DNA of 64,000 nt from Paraescarpia echinospica (taxonomy: Eukaryota > Annelida > Polychaeta > Sabellida > Siboglinidae): positions 33,177,066 to 33,241,065 of the forward strand of contig CM034544.1 in assembly GCA_020002185.1 (NCBI GenBank), given 5' to 3'. Position 1 is the stretch's first letter. Every line of letters starts with the position of its first letter. This document shows positions 49,319-60,571 of the stretch, in pieces. The notes below the pieces were generated by a model. The model was not told the DNA's origin. It searched no databases and saw only the letters and a program-made list of their open reading frames with translations. The position numbers were made by a program, and so were the translations under genes.

Positions 49319-50650
49319 TATATATATATATATATATGAACTTACCTTTTCCTCCGATTTTTGATGAGGTTGATAAAATAGCGTGTTTTAATTTTCATGT
49401 TTTATTTATTAGCAAAACCACTTGATAAGTAGTTAATATGACATACGGGTGTATTTGTATAGCTAGGTGTCGTACAAATTCATCACTTTGATATGTCAGC
49501 TTGCACGTTTATCTGTAGGCCTGATACAGTGTTATTATCGGTGTCGCCATCTGTCGAATGGAACTCGTACTACAGTTAGACAAAGACAAAACGGGAGATC
49601 TTTGCAATGAGAAACCGAGCGTATTTTTTGATCGCTAGGCAGCGCTGCGCCCACTCCTGTTATACTAATTACCCATCGTCCTTAGCGCTTCGTTGACAAG
49701 TAAGCGAACTGGGGTCAGCACACTGTTGAACTTCCTGCTTGATTACAGACGAAAAAAAGTGCATTATATTTTAAAGAAATGATTTTTTACAATGTTCACT
49801 TGCTCTGACATAAGTGCATCTGAGTAGTCAGATTTCTAGATGTGATTGTAGCAGCTGTTGACAGTAAAATGGTGTCTTTTTAGCTGATTTTACTAAGCGG
49901 AAGGGTATCTGGCAGCAATTTGGCTAGTTGACACTTTAGCCGGATTACTGCCTGCATGCATTTGTAAATATTGACGGGTGTCATACATACAGGCATTTTG
50001 CAAGAGCTAGAGATATTAGATTTTGACTAAAATCGACCAGCATGTCAATGAGATGATAATAACAGCAGGTGGGAAGTTCAAGAAACTTTATAGGTCACGT
50101 TTTCTTATAATCACACAACACATTAACATGGTCGCCAATGGGAAAACTGACAGTGTGCTGAGCCCAACTGTGCGGTTGTCAACTTTAGCTGCTAATAAAA
50201 TGCCGGGAACCGGCTGTTGCGTCCCGCAGTGTAATGGTAAGGGGGACATCAGTTTCCGAAGGATAGAGAAGGTTCAATATGGCTGATATGAATGCTATGT
50301 GCGCGCGTGCGTTAATTCAACAATGCACACACATACACAACTGCGCGCGTATATATTGCTTAATTAGTTATGAATTGGGTAAATAAGGTACTGTTTTTAA
50401 GGAACCAAAATGTACCCAGTAGAGACGAGAAAAGAACTGGCTCGCTGGTTTGTGGGTATAATTCACAAACATAAGTTGCATGACTTTATTGTTCATTCAT
50501 CTTCAGTATATTTCCCCTAACGGAGAACCTAAAATTACGTAAGTTTAAAATAATGGACAAATTATCCCCATCCTCTTCTTCCGCTGTACACAGTATGCCT
50601 ACAATATGCATGACACATTGTAAGCAGGACACAACCCATGAAGGTCCCGC
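49319..50650. other. Intergenic sequence, nothing recognised
   Basis: Downstream flank of the Tc1-like element; no exon seen. The short open frame at 50023-50286 has no family features. Confidence 0.35.
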
Positions 50651-50657
50651 CCACGCC

Positions 50658-51860
50658 CCACTGATGGATGTGTAACTGACCTATCCATCACGTGACGGTT
50701 GCTTAATAAAATCTCCGTCAAGCGATAAAAAAGGATATCGAACACGTGTTCGGTTCGGACTTTCCGTCGTATATTTTGTTGAAATTCTGGTCCCAAAAGT
50801 GTTTCTTTATGACAAGAACATAAGGCAGAGTTTTAGAAGTGACAACTTGTCATCAAAGGAGAGGTAGTAGAGAGTTCCTTCATATTCCTACTTAGGCATC
50901 GAAATCTCCAACCGGCTCGAGTGGACGCTGAATACCAAGCGCAGCCAGAACAAGTGCTGCCCAAGGAACAATTTTGTGAGGAAGCTAAGGAAATTCAATG
51001 TGTGTAGGACAATTAGTCATCTGTTCTAACAGTCCATTGTCCAGTCAGTCCTGTGCTACTGTTTTGTTTGATGGAGTGGAAGTCTGTCGGCTAAGAAGAA
51101 AGTGCTGCTTTATCACGTTATCCGGTCAGCCAGTAAAACCACTGTGGTGACGCTACGAACTGTGGATGAACTATATGAAACATATGTGACTAAGAAGACA
51201 GCAGACAGTATAAAAGACCCATCCCACCCACTGCACGAGTTCTATTATGATGCTCAATCTGGCTGTAGGTACCTATCTGAAAGGGCACGAACCAACAGGT
51301 ATCGAAACACCTTCCTTGCCAACCTCCATCCGGCTGCTGAATTCGAGGTCTAAGAGAGGGAAGTGGACGAGGATGGTCGAGCGATTACAATTATTACAAT
51401 GGTCGAAACTTGGGTTCGGGCAGTTCGCGTTATACGGTAAGTCAGTAAGGTGACGCTACCAAGTATGGATGAACTCTACGAAGCATCGGAGACTAAGACT
51501 GTGACTAACATCTGTGATGGCCAACTTATATTATGATTTAGTAATACTGTGATAGTAAAGTCATGCTTGACCAATATGTACATCACTAAACTTAGTTTTA
51601 AACGTACTAATATTTTCGTGTTAAAGTGTGAATTTTTACCCCATAAATATCCATTTGTGGACAAATAAATTTTATTATATTGTATATGCGGGAATGTTTA
51701 ATTCATGATATGTCATGCAGCAGCTGTAATGTAATTCACGCTAATAACCATTAACAACATTGTCTACATTGTCTACAAAAGCAGTGCTTGACGGAGGCAC
51801 AAGCAAATTTTGATTGAGACGTGGAGAAATCGCGACGTACTGGATACATCAAATCACCTC
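50658..51860 (+). repeat. Dispersed repeat copy interrupted by a LINE fragment
   Basis: The left part (50658-50849) and right part (51682-51860) match consecutive parts of 56815-57165: 'acctatccatcacgtgac', 'ttccgtcgtatattttgttg' and 'tttctttatgaca' on the left; 'ggaatgttt', 'gtaatgtaattcacg' and 'aaatcgcgacgta' on the right. The intervening 832 bp are absent from the other copy. Confidence 0.85.
50850..51681 (+). mobile_element. 5'-truncated LINE 3' end inserted into the dispersed repeat
   Basis: Across frames it reads YLGIEISNRLEWTLNTKRSQ, NFVRKLRKFNVCRTISHLF, then (frame 51102-51353) KDPSHPLHEFYYDAQSGCRY followed by RARTNRYRNTF. These match the C-terminal tail of a large class of animal non-LTR RT proteins ('YLG..id..L.w', 'DPsHPL......LPSGRRyr..r.rtnR..nSFiP.a'). 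Stops separate the blocks. AATAAA lies at 51664, next to the right junction. A second, diverged copy of 'gtgacgctac...atggatgaact' occurs near 51445 within it. Confidence 0.75.
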
Positions 51861-52060
51861 CACCACCATCACCACCATCATCACCACCACCACCACCACC
51901 ATCATCATCACCACCATCACCACCACCACCATCATCACCACCACCACCATCATCATCACCACCACCACCACGGCCAGCGCCATCACCACCACCATTATCA
52001 CCACTACCATCACCATCACCACCACCACCACCACCACCACCACCATCATGATCCACCTTT
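51858..52060. repeat. (CAC/CAT)n trinucleotide array
   Basis: Impure CCA/CAT triplets giving poly-His, poly-Pro/Ser and poly-Thr frames. It begins exactly at the right edge of the dispersed repeat copy and tails off to about 52120. Confidence 0.95.
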
Positions 52061-52241
52061 ACTTCACCAACACCCCGTCCACCACCTCCATCATCACCAT
52101 CATCAACTCAAAAGCTGCCATCACCACCACCATTTTACATGTCAACCTCAACGACTGATCTGACTCATAATCTGACCCTAACTAGCTTGATTCGTCATCC
52201 TGAAGCAGTGTAGCAACATGGACAAATATACTTTAGTTATG

Positions 52242-52248
52242 TTTATTT
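52242..52248 (-). promoter_or_regulatory. Candidate polyadenylation signal of the ABCA gene
   Basis: AATAAA on the minus strand about 155 bp after the stop codon of the last ABCA exon. Confidence 0.5.
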
Positions 52249-52402
52249 CACAATACGAATTAGGTGCAGTTCCCTTGCATCAACTGCGTAATATTCACCC
52301 ATTGAGGTTGAATGCCATTAACATATCTACACTGTACTTCACGTGTTGAAATTGACAGCAGTTCCTTCGATGAATAAAACCGTTTGACAATAATTCGAAC
52401 TG

Positions 52403-52555
52403 TTATTTTGCTTCCAAAAATCGGTCGTACTTTGATATAGCAGCCTTGGACTCGAAGGCTTTACACACCTCTTCCTCCTTGTCAAACGTCACAAACACGT
52501 CATCAAGTGTGGCGTCCCCCACTGCGAACCTTTCGATGGAGTAGGACAGCTCTAC
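52403..52555 (-). CDS. ABCA-family transporter, last coding exon
   Basis: The minus-strand acceptor TTCTGTCGCCAG precedes 52555; 50 codons, stop TAA at 52403-52405. It encodes VELSYSIERFAVGDATLDDV followed by FVTF. This is the post-NBD motif of ABCA proteins ('ysvs.tTLEqVFl.fa'), which lies just after the second nucleotide-binding domain. A charged 26-residue tail follows. The exon starts in phase 0, exactly what the donor at 57230 requires, and the residues join naturally. Its place 4.7 kb from the preceding exon, past a possible transposon, makes it easy to miss. The C-terminus is complete. Confidence 0.85.
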   Translation of the reverse strand, partial: VELSYSIERFAVGDATLDDVFVTFDKEEEVCKAFESKAAISKYDRFLEAK

Positions 52556-54593
52556 CTGGCGACAGAACATTAGATGTCATCTCTGTTGGCGAGCACGATA
52601 ACTTCTTCAAGTACGGAAATAATTATTTAGGTTATATCACCAATGCACAAGTTGTTCGTAAAAACCTAAGAACGTTCTTAACGCTAAGATGATTGTCTTA
52701 AGTTAAGGCGGCGATACACGGTACGATTGTCACGGATGAAACCGTCCGATTATCACGTAAACGATGAAATCGTATCGTGTACCTGTCTGGCCGAGTCAAT
52801 CGCATCGGAGTCACTCGTGCGATTCGAAATTAGGACGGGTTCTATATTTGTTACGATTCCATCGGACGTTCTGTGATATTGACCAATCAGAGAACAGCAA
52901 AAAAATTGAACTTCGACCTCCTTCAATAAAATGGTCGCCGATGACTTCGGTAAAACCTAACCATAAATATTTGTCGAGCTATATCATGAAAGATTCGCTG
53001 TGGAACGCGGCGAACTCAATTTACAATGACAGAAACATCGGTTACGGATAGTCTAAAAATTCTCGAGGATGACGGCCAGTGACGCAAGTTTCAAAAATGG
53101 AGGATTATTTAATGACAGTGAAGTGTTTTTAACCACATTTTTATTCATCATTTACATGGTTTCTTAATTATATTTCGAAAAGCCGGTATTGCGTCACGCG
53201 TGCGCACCAAAAAAATAACAAACTTGTGGGACATTACCCGGAAGTCGGGGTTACCATATTATTCAGAAGAAGACGAAGTTCCGTCACTGCCAGAATTGTC
53301 AATGCCAAGGCAATGGACGGCGAACAGACCGAGTCAGAATTGACAGAACGTCAGCAGTAAGTAGGGAAGGCGATGTCATGATATTTGGATTATCAATTAA
53401 TTGTAATTATGTTAAAAAGCTATACTTATATTGATAAATGCCATCGTGATGTGAAATGGGCATTTTTATTCCGAAAAGGCCAAAGCCAAAGCAGTGCTCG
53501 TCTGAAATACATTCATAACATTGTCTTGTCACCTGTCCTGTGCCTGTGGCATTTCCTTTCCTTGTGTTGTACTTGTTTATTATCGCTGCAACTTACAAGT
53601 GCGAACACTGTATCAAACTTGTATCAACCACGAAATTATACTAGAATATACGCCTTTTTAAACTTGAGGCGGCGGCAGTGGCATTTTTAGATACGTCATT
53701 TTCGTGTTTGATATTCGACTTCATGCTAAATGATAGGCCTATAGTATTGATTGTCACTATCGTTGCGTGTCTCATTTTTGTGCTTGTGGGCCTTGGATTT
53801 GTCGTTTTTTCTCTTCCGTTAGCCAGCTTCGGTAAAAGTTTAGGGCTACAATTTATAATAATAAACATGGTTGGCATGTCATCATCCAGTATAAACGTTG
53901 TTGAGTAAAACGACACTAGATATCAAGATGCCACGGAATTTCGCGTCGTACGAATTTTGGGAACTAATAAACTTAGTTCAATTGTTCTCATTCACGCATA
54001 GAATGAAAACACTTGTACTATTTACTGGCTGTCTTAGCGTCTCTGGTACTAGTGTGAAAATGTTTGTAAACAAATATTGAGATTTAGGCCTTGGCTAGTA
54101 AGGGGATGGGCAAATGACACAATGTTGAAAAATATGCCTGTGCCTGTGGTGCCCTTGTCAATATGCTATCTGGATCTTGACTCTTGTTGACATGTTGATA
54201 TAGTATTATATATGACAATCTTGTAATATTTTGTTAAAACAATTTTCAACAATTTGCTTGCACCCAACCGATGAAGTAATTGCTAATTTTGGGCTAGGAT
54301 TATTGTAAGTCAGTTTTTTGAAGCCAGAACATTGTGTGATTTATAATTAAATCGACATAAATGTATATATCTTTATATATCTGAAAGTGTCAGTACATAT
54401 TGTAAAACTGGGTCAGGCCCTGTGGTATTTCATTCTGTGATATGTTGTGCATCAAGGGGAATTTTCTCCTTTATTATTTGCCATTGTTTTATTTAACATT
54501 TTCAAATATTGTAACTATATGTTTTACACGTTATTGCTAAATGCTTTATGTATTGCAACTATATGTTTTACTACTATTAACTACACTTTGTGT

Positions 54594-54645
54594 AGGAATA
54601 GTCTTCATGTAGTAATTGCAGTGTGGCTTAAAGCTTAACACATAA
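54594..54645 (+). repeat. Possible SINE body fragment
   Basis: GAATAGTCTTCATGTAGTAA followed by TTGCAGTGTGGCTTAAAGC resembles the SINE body 'gaatagtcttcgtgcattaa/ttgcagcatgactgaatgc'. Diverged. Confidence 0.35.
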
Positions 54646-55019
54646 ATAGTTTGGGACTCTCCTAGGAAAACCATAATTGAAAGGAGGCTGCATTACCGAG
54701 GTGACCAGAAAGATGGGTTTACTTTGTATTACCCCATATTGGAATACAATAACAATAATAATTTGGTCATCAAACTGTAAACCTCCTGAGACACTTATTC
54801 CTGAGAGAAATATGTATGATGTGCCTCCTTGTTGTTGTGTTTTCAATTTTAATAATTAGTTATTATACTAATTATTTGAAGGTATGGCATGTATTGAACA
54901 TTGCTTTAAAACAGTTTACTGTAAGTGCAGCTTATTGTGTAATAAAATATGTGATGCATCTTAGTGTTGTCTTATTACTTTGTACTATAGTCAAAAAATT
55001 CAATGCATTAATAATGAAC

Positions 55020-55026
55020 CAAAATC

Positions 55027-55074
<48 letters not shown>

Positions 55075-55087
55075 GTGTGTGTGTGTG
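55020..55087. repeat. (TA)n/(GT)n tract
   Basis: Alternating AT with interspersed GTATATA, ending in (GT)n. Confidence 0.9.
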
Positions 55088-55740
55088 CTCCCTCTTTGTG
55101 TTAGATCAGTTGATGCTTTTCCACCCTAGCTCTGTGGCATATCCATCCGTCTGTTGACAACTTGAATACTGCTGCTTATCGATTTTGAAATTGACTAACC
55201 CTTTTGTCTTGAAACACCTCAGAGTTTGGTTTCCAAGGATTTAGGCACAACAGAGATTACCTTAGTATTATTAAATAAATAGTTGCGTTGGTTGTAACTT
55301 TTTGTTACCACTACACAATAAAGATAAAAACATGGATATTTTCAACCTTCATCGAGCTGAAACCTTCCAAAGATTAATGTAATTAACTCCTTACACCAAT
55401 GTGCAGGTACATATATTATAACAATTATGAAATATATTAATCATTATTAAACACAATGTGTTTGACTTAAAATGAACGCTGCCGGCTGAATTCTTAACGT
55501 AAGTGCATCAGTTTCGTTCTTTGAAAAATCTACTGTAAAATTGTATCTATGACACATCAAAATCATTAATTAAAATAATTATTATTCCCGTAAGTGATGT
55601 TACAGCATCGCCCCAAGAAGTTACACAAAATATCGGTCGAGTCATTCGTACGAGTCAATCGTTGCGATTGTCTCGTAACGTGATTCGCCGTCTTAAGTAA
55701 TTCCGTAACTTTAAGTACGCTTCATGAAAACGGCCCCAGG

Positions 55741-56810
55741 AATGCAGAGCCACTGAGTAGCATAGTTATAGTGATCATAAAAAAGTATATTTCTTTCATT
55801 GGCAACTATATTTTAGGGTGGACAAATTTCAAAAAGTGGGTACCATCTCAAAACCGCTGACTGGCATATTCTTCGTCTGCCATGTAGTCGGGGGTCTAGG
55901 GGAAAGTATCGTTATGTGCTGGATAAAAGTGTGAAAGTTTGACCATCCATATATATTATGTAAAATGTTACGGAGAATCCGTTTAGAACACGATCCACGT
56001 CAGATTTATTTTTCTTGATCTTGAATGTCAAGAACAAGTAATACTGAAAGTGAAATATCAGTCTTTCAATGCCACCGCTGTTTTGTACCTTTGTATGAAA
56101 GTATGTGCGTAATTATGTATGTATGCATGTATCAGTGTCCTTGACCTTGAATTACAAGGTAATTTTTTTTTCAAAAGCACATATATATGTAATGATCACA
56201 TAATTGAAACAATGATCTAGCCCAGTTTCATGTACTGGGATACATGAAACTGATTTCCCCAATCAGTGGAAATAATTACATGTTAGTGAATCGTTGATTA
56301 TGGCTACGCTCTAGTAGTTCGCCAATTCGGAGTACAGGAAGGTAAGAACACCAATCGCTGAATGTAAAACGTCTGATGCTGACAGAAGGCATTTAGGAAC
56401 CTGACTGGCAACGTTCGACAAAAAGCTGGTAGTGAATATACAATTCTCTCCGACGGAGTTCACAGTGTCCTTGTCATGTTAGCCACAATATATATTACTG
56501 TGACGAACTGGCATTTATAAAATGATCGGCCAAGACCAAGGCGAGGGGTACATTAAAATTGGATCTTGTTATTGATGGGCAGTTGTTGCGACAAAGCCTC
56601 AACTCTTATAGCTTATTAAAACAGAGCAGCACACAGGTACTCCCATGTATAACATACTGCCTGTCATATGTTTGATCTCATATAAGTTAGGTCTAGTGAA
56701 GCCAATATATAACATGTATTCAATTTGACGAAGTTAATATCACATGTTTCAATTATGTTGGTCTTCTCTGTTCTTTCGAAAAAGTCCTTTTCTCATGTTT
56801 TGTATTTAAA
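55741..56810. other. ABCA intron, nothing recognised
   Basis: No repeat or exon with support. Confidence 0.35.
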
Positions 56811-56814
56811 AATG

Positions 56815-57165
56815 AAGGGGTAATTGACCTATCCATCACGTGACCTGTTGCCTAGCAACACCTCCGTCAAGCCATCAAAATATGGATGGCGAACGCATGG
56901 AGGGTTCGGACATTCCGTCGTATATTTTGTTGAAATTCTGGTTCCAGCAGTGTTTCTTTATGACAAAAACATAAGGCAAAGTTTCTAAAGTAACAACTGT
57001 ATGACGGAATGTTTGATTTATGAGATGTTATACAGCAATAGTAATGTAATTCACGTATATAACCGTTATTAACATTGGGAGCAAAGGTAAAGTTTGACGG
57101 ACGTCACGTGCAACATTTTGATTGTGACTTTTGCAAATCGCGACGTATTGGATGCATGAATTATG
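56815..57165 (+). repeat. Dispersed repeat, uninterrupted copy (other at 50658-51860)
   Basis: About 350 bp aligned to the split copy. No long open frame or terminal inverted repeat is obvious, so the class is unknown. It ends about 65 bp below the donor side of the ABCA exon at 57230. Confidence 0.8.
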
Positions 57166-57229
57166 GTTTTGTTGGATGCTCAAGGGGTAACAGTGACAAA
57201 AGGGTGGACTACCGCTGATATCGCCCCAC

Positions 57230-57512
57230 CTGTTTCATACACCAGAACAACTTGGCCCAGTTCATCTCCCAGTGTGGAATCTGGAACGACAGCAGCGACG
57301 CATGGCGGTCAGTGAGCGCACACCCGAGGAACGTGTTTTCGATCATCTCGACCATGGCGGCGACATGGTCCGGCGGCAGCTGGCGAGTGTGCACTTGTAG
57401 CGAATAGGGGAAGTTGATCTTCTCTCGAAGTCGCTGGGAACTGCCGAGGTGTGTGAGGATGCCGCCGTGGATGATGCCGATACGTGTGCATAACTTCTCA
57501 GCCTCCACCATG
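57230..57512 (-). CDS. ABCA-family transporter, exon with H-loop and end of NBD2
   Basis: The minus-strand acceptor GTGTTGACAG precedes 57512; the donor CAG|GTGGGG is at 57230/57229. The first base completes the serine of TTHSMVEAEKLC: the H-loop histidine is at the end of the previous exon, and the conserved 'S.eEae.lc.ri.i' is here. GIIHGGILTHLGSSQRLREK matches the family's 'g...clGs.q.Lk.k.g'. The following 60 residues correspond to the variable segment before the terminal 'TLEqVF' motif, including WAKLFW. Length is 283 nt, phase 2 in and phase 0 out. The open frame reads on into intron to a stop a few codons later, which is not the real end. Confidence 0.88.
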
Positions 57513-57784
57513 CTGTCAACACAACCAGCGGCGGCTCACAGTCTCACCTGACGCTCATACTTCATTAGCGATACATCAGCCACTTCGTATACTTAAACAT
57601 AAGCTAGCAAGATTGACAAGATCGCCATTGAATGTATCGACACAGACGGCTAGCAGGCGAGGAAGTCTTCGTGAATCCAGCCTTGTGTAACATGCTCTTT
57701 TGGTGATAATCGAAAATTTTGTTTTAAACATATTCACCCCCCCCCCCAACATTTACACAATCAGCAGATAATGAGTGGCTTTCA

Positions 57785-57870
57785 TTTATCTTATATATAA
57801 TCTACAGAGTTCCTTCACCAATATTACGTTGTGTCCTCTTATTCTTCTGTCTGTTTTAAAGGGAGCCAGT
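57785..57870 (-). mobile_element. Short CR1-type LINE 3' fragment, minus strand, in ABCA intron
   Basis: The minus translation KTDRRIRGHNVILVKELCRL followed by YIR matches KKDRRTRGHEVTLVKEQCRLDIR of the LINE at 9505-12135. Confidence 0.7.
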
Positions 57871-58707
57871 ACTTTCCTACATCCGGAATTATCCAGCGTC
57901 GAAATGTAACAGGAAGGAAGTTGGAAGAATAGAACGTTGTAGAACGTTGGGAAATCGTTGTCCATCGAAGGGTATAGGGGTTGACTCAGCCCGTTTCGGC
58001 AGTATTGCCAATAGTTTGTTTTGAAACTGGGTGTTTTGTTTACCATGTGAACATGCTCCATGATCGTACCTTCTAAAGTGCGAAAGTTGCTACGGGCTTA
58101 CAAAACACAATTTGATGGGCATGATACCTTCACCATAGTTAGTATAGCTTTAACAGCATTATATTAAATAATAAATGAAAAACTTGGAACATATTTCCTC
58201 CTTTTAAGTTAGAACATATATAATATATTGAGGCATATTGGGGGAATGGGCCATGGAAATGTTTTCTTTAACTTGTCATATATAGCAGATTGCGCCACTG
58301 CATCTCAGCATGGTACGCAAATGCGTGACTAGACCGAAGCTGGCTCTTCCTTGCTTTCCTTTTTACAAAATTCTAGATACGCCACTTCCTATGCCAATAT
58401 TTTTATAAGTGTCTTATATAGTTAACTCACCATGTCAACTGAGCTAGAAAGTTACGCAAATCATTTGTTGATAAGAAGTGTCTTAACCAAATTTAGTTAC
58501 AGTCAGTATTTTAGTTTGTACCGTACGGACCATGAGAAGACAATCAAACCAAAGCGTGCATCCGTCAGATGAACACATCAACATTAATTGAATGTAACAA
58601 TATCCCAGCTTATTACAGAGGCCTTGTGTGTTAGAATGGATGGATATATATACATATATATACATATATATATATACGGTGGGAGAGATAAAGCACTGTG
58701 ACGTCAC

Positions 58708-58878
58708 CTGTGCGTTGTCAAGACGACCGTGTCTCCTCTCTCGCGGCATCCATCCAGGACCTTCCATGTCTTGCGCCGGGCCTCCGGGTCCATGCCGACG
58801 GTCGGCTCATCGAACAGGATCATGGGCGGGTTGCCGATGACGGCGACCGCCACGTTCAGCTTGCGACTGTTGCCCTCA
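58708..58878 (-). CDS. ABCA-family transporter, exon with ABC signature, Walker B and H-loop of NBD2
   Basis: The minus-strand acceptor TGTTTGTTTGACAG precedes 58878; the donor CACAG|GTGACG is at 58708/58707 (171 nt). It encodes the signature region SEGNSRKLNVAVAVIGNPPM, Walker B ILFDEPTVGMDPEARR with the catalytic glutamate, and the switch region GDTVVLTTH with the H-loop histidine. With the split codon from the previous exon the signature reads LSEGN: the first conserved glycine of LSGGQ, usually (Y/L)SGGN in ABCA proteins, is replaced by glutamate. All other catalytic elements are intact. A 94-bp tandem repeat starts within the acceptor's upstream tract. Confidence 0.9.
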
Positions 58879-58883
58879 CTGTC

Positions 58884-59165
58884 AAACAAACACAGTCGTT
58901 TACCAGCTCACGTCCCAACTAGCAATGCCTTATGGCAGGCATATACACGCTTTCATCCATGTTGAACTGTTGTTATGGAACAAACACAGTCGTTTACCAG
59001 CTCACGTCCCAACTAGCAATGTCTTATGGCAGGCATATACACGCTTTCACCCATGTTGAACTGTTGTTATGGAACAAACACAGTCGTTTACCAGCTCACG
59101 TCCCAACTAGCAATGTCTTATGGCAGGCATATACACGCTTTCGTTCATGTTGAACTGTTGTTATG
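58884..59165. repeat. Three tandem copies of a 94-bp unit next to an ABCA splice acceptor
   Basis: The unit begins AACAAACACAGTCGTTTACC and ends CATGTTGAACTGTTGTTATG; copies differ at only a few positions. On the minus strand each unit includes the pyrimidine-rich CGACTGTGTTTGTT that serves the exon at 58878. Confidence 0.93.
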
Positions 59166-59656
59166 GATCAAGTTGCGTCGTAACAGAAATACATTCTTAC
59201 GACCCGATTCCTGTCAGTTGACTTGTGTTGGGTTGGGTTGGGTCGGATCGTAAAGTATCTGGCAGTACCAGAAAACGCCTCCCGAAAGTAAGAGTGCAAA
59301 CACGTTACAGCTAGACGCTCCTCGACTCGTAACAACAAATATAAAGATCAATCGTGTTTAGTCGCAGCGTGTATACTGGACTTTGTTCGAGCTACACACA
59401 AGCATACATAAGTACTTGGAAACACACCTACAATATACAGCTGTACATATAATAATCACACCGCACAAGAAGCATATTTATGCGTGTGCGTATAGTGCGT
59501 GCGTGTGCGTGCGTGGTGGGCGTGCGAAGTGTGTGTGTGTGTGCGTGCGTGTGTGTGCGTGAGCATGCGTGCGTGCGTGTGTGTCTTGTGGGCCACAAGG
59601 CCCGAAGAGAATAGGTAGGTAGTGCCAACCGGAGAAAGGTCATTTATGTCAGGCAC

Positions 59657-59844
59657 CTTAAGTCGATGACGTTCTTGTCGATGTCTTCCTCCATGGAGAA
59701 GAAGGTGATGAGACTCCTGATCTGGTCTGCCGTGTCGGAGCGACGTAAGCCTCGCAGTCGGGCGCACAGCCACATGGTCTCCCGGCATGTCAGGTAGTCG
59801 AAGGACGAGTCGAACTGGCCGCAGTAGCTCACGTTCTTGTTGGT
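59657..59844 (-). CDS. ABCA-family transporter, exon with Q-loop of NBD2
   Basis: The minus-strand acceptor GTTGTTTAG precedes 59844; the donor TTAAG|GTGCCT is at 59657/59656 (188 nt, phase 0 in and 2 out). It encodes TNKNVSYCGQFDSSFDYLTC, matching the family's 'igYCPQfdal.d.LT', with the Q-loop glutamine and with G for P. Then RETMWLCARLRGL matches 'reHL.lyarlrG', followed by the helical subdomain up to VIDLR. It links the Walker A exon to the signature exon without a frame break. Confidence 0.88.
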
Positions 59845-59871
59845 CTAAACAACATGGCTCCATCAGAATGT

Positions 59872-60180
59872 CACCAATAGCACAAGTAGCATTGCAATTA
59901 CTGGGGTAGCTGAACAAATAGTACAAGTAGCATTGCAATTACTGGGGTAGCTGAACAAATAGCACAAGTAGCATTGCAATTACTGGGGTAGCTGAACAAA
60001 TAGCACGAGTAGCATTGCAATTACTGTAGTAGCTGAACAAATAGCACGAGTAGCATTGCAGTTACTGGTGTAGGTGAACAAATAGCACGAGTAGCATTGC
60101 AGTTACTGGGGTAGGTGAACAAATAGCACGAGTAGCATTGCAGTTACTGGGGTAGGTGAACAAATAGCACGAGTAGCATA
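59872..60180. repeat. About 41-bp minisatellite, 7-8 copies, in ABCA intron
   Basis: Units read AATAGCACGAGTAGCATTGC followed by AGTTACTGGGGTAGGTGAACA. More diverged copies continue to about 60310. Confidence 0.93.
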
Positions 60181-60571
60181 ACGACAACTTCGGAGTTTAA
60201 CCAATAACACAAGCAGCATAACGTTTTTGTGGGATAGATGAACGGAAAACATGAGTAGAGTAGCTACTGGAGAGTTCAACAAATAGCACAAGTAACATGG
60301 CGTATACTGGAATAACTGACTACATAACACAGTTAGCACAGTGATGTCAGTCAGCAGCAGCTGGAAGTAACACCAAACCTAATTATCGTGATTTGGAAGA
60401 CAAAGCAGACCAAGTTGACTACCATGAAGACACGTGTAAAGTGAGTGTTACAACACAGCTCTAAAACATGAATAAACAGAAATGCTGAAAACTATATTAA
60501 CATTGTACATACACACGCACCACATATACGCATGCACGCACGCACGCAGACACACACACACACACACGAAC

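Larger units (their letters stand above)
52645..55740. mobile_element. Possible 3 kb DNA transposon with imperfect inverted termini, in an ABCA intron
   Basis: The left boundary has CTTAAGTTAAGGCGGCGATA followed by CACGG and tandem 'cgat/atcg' motifs. The right boundary in reverse complement has GGGGCCGTTTTCATGAAGCG, TACTTAAAGTTACGG, then ACTTAAGACGGCGAATCACG. The shared 'cttaag..(a/g)cggcga' core and the 'gagtcaatcg' motifs inside both ends suggest decayed inverted repeats. Inside: a short start-codon exon candidate with a GTAAGT donor (53313-53356) and an open frame with a strongly hydrophobic segment (53678-53908). No transposase was recognised. Confidence 0.3.

Noticed and set aside
51751..52163. 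Poly-His, poly-Asp/Gly and poly-Thr frames
   Set aside because: (CAC/CAT)n array; no start context, splice sites or conserved flanks.
53678..53908. 76-codon open frame with a strong hydrophobic segment
   Set aside because: Short, AT-rich and without family resemblance; kept only as part of the possible transposon.
57209..57229. Stop codon shortly after the ABCA exon as the true C-terminus
   Set aside because: CAG|GTGGGG is a good donor, and the exon at 52403-52555 supplies the conserved ABCA C-terminal motif in matching phase.
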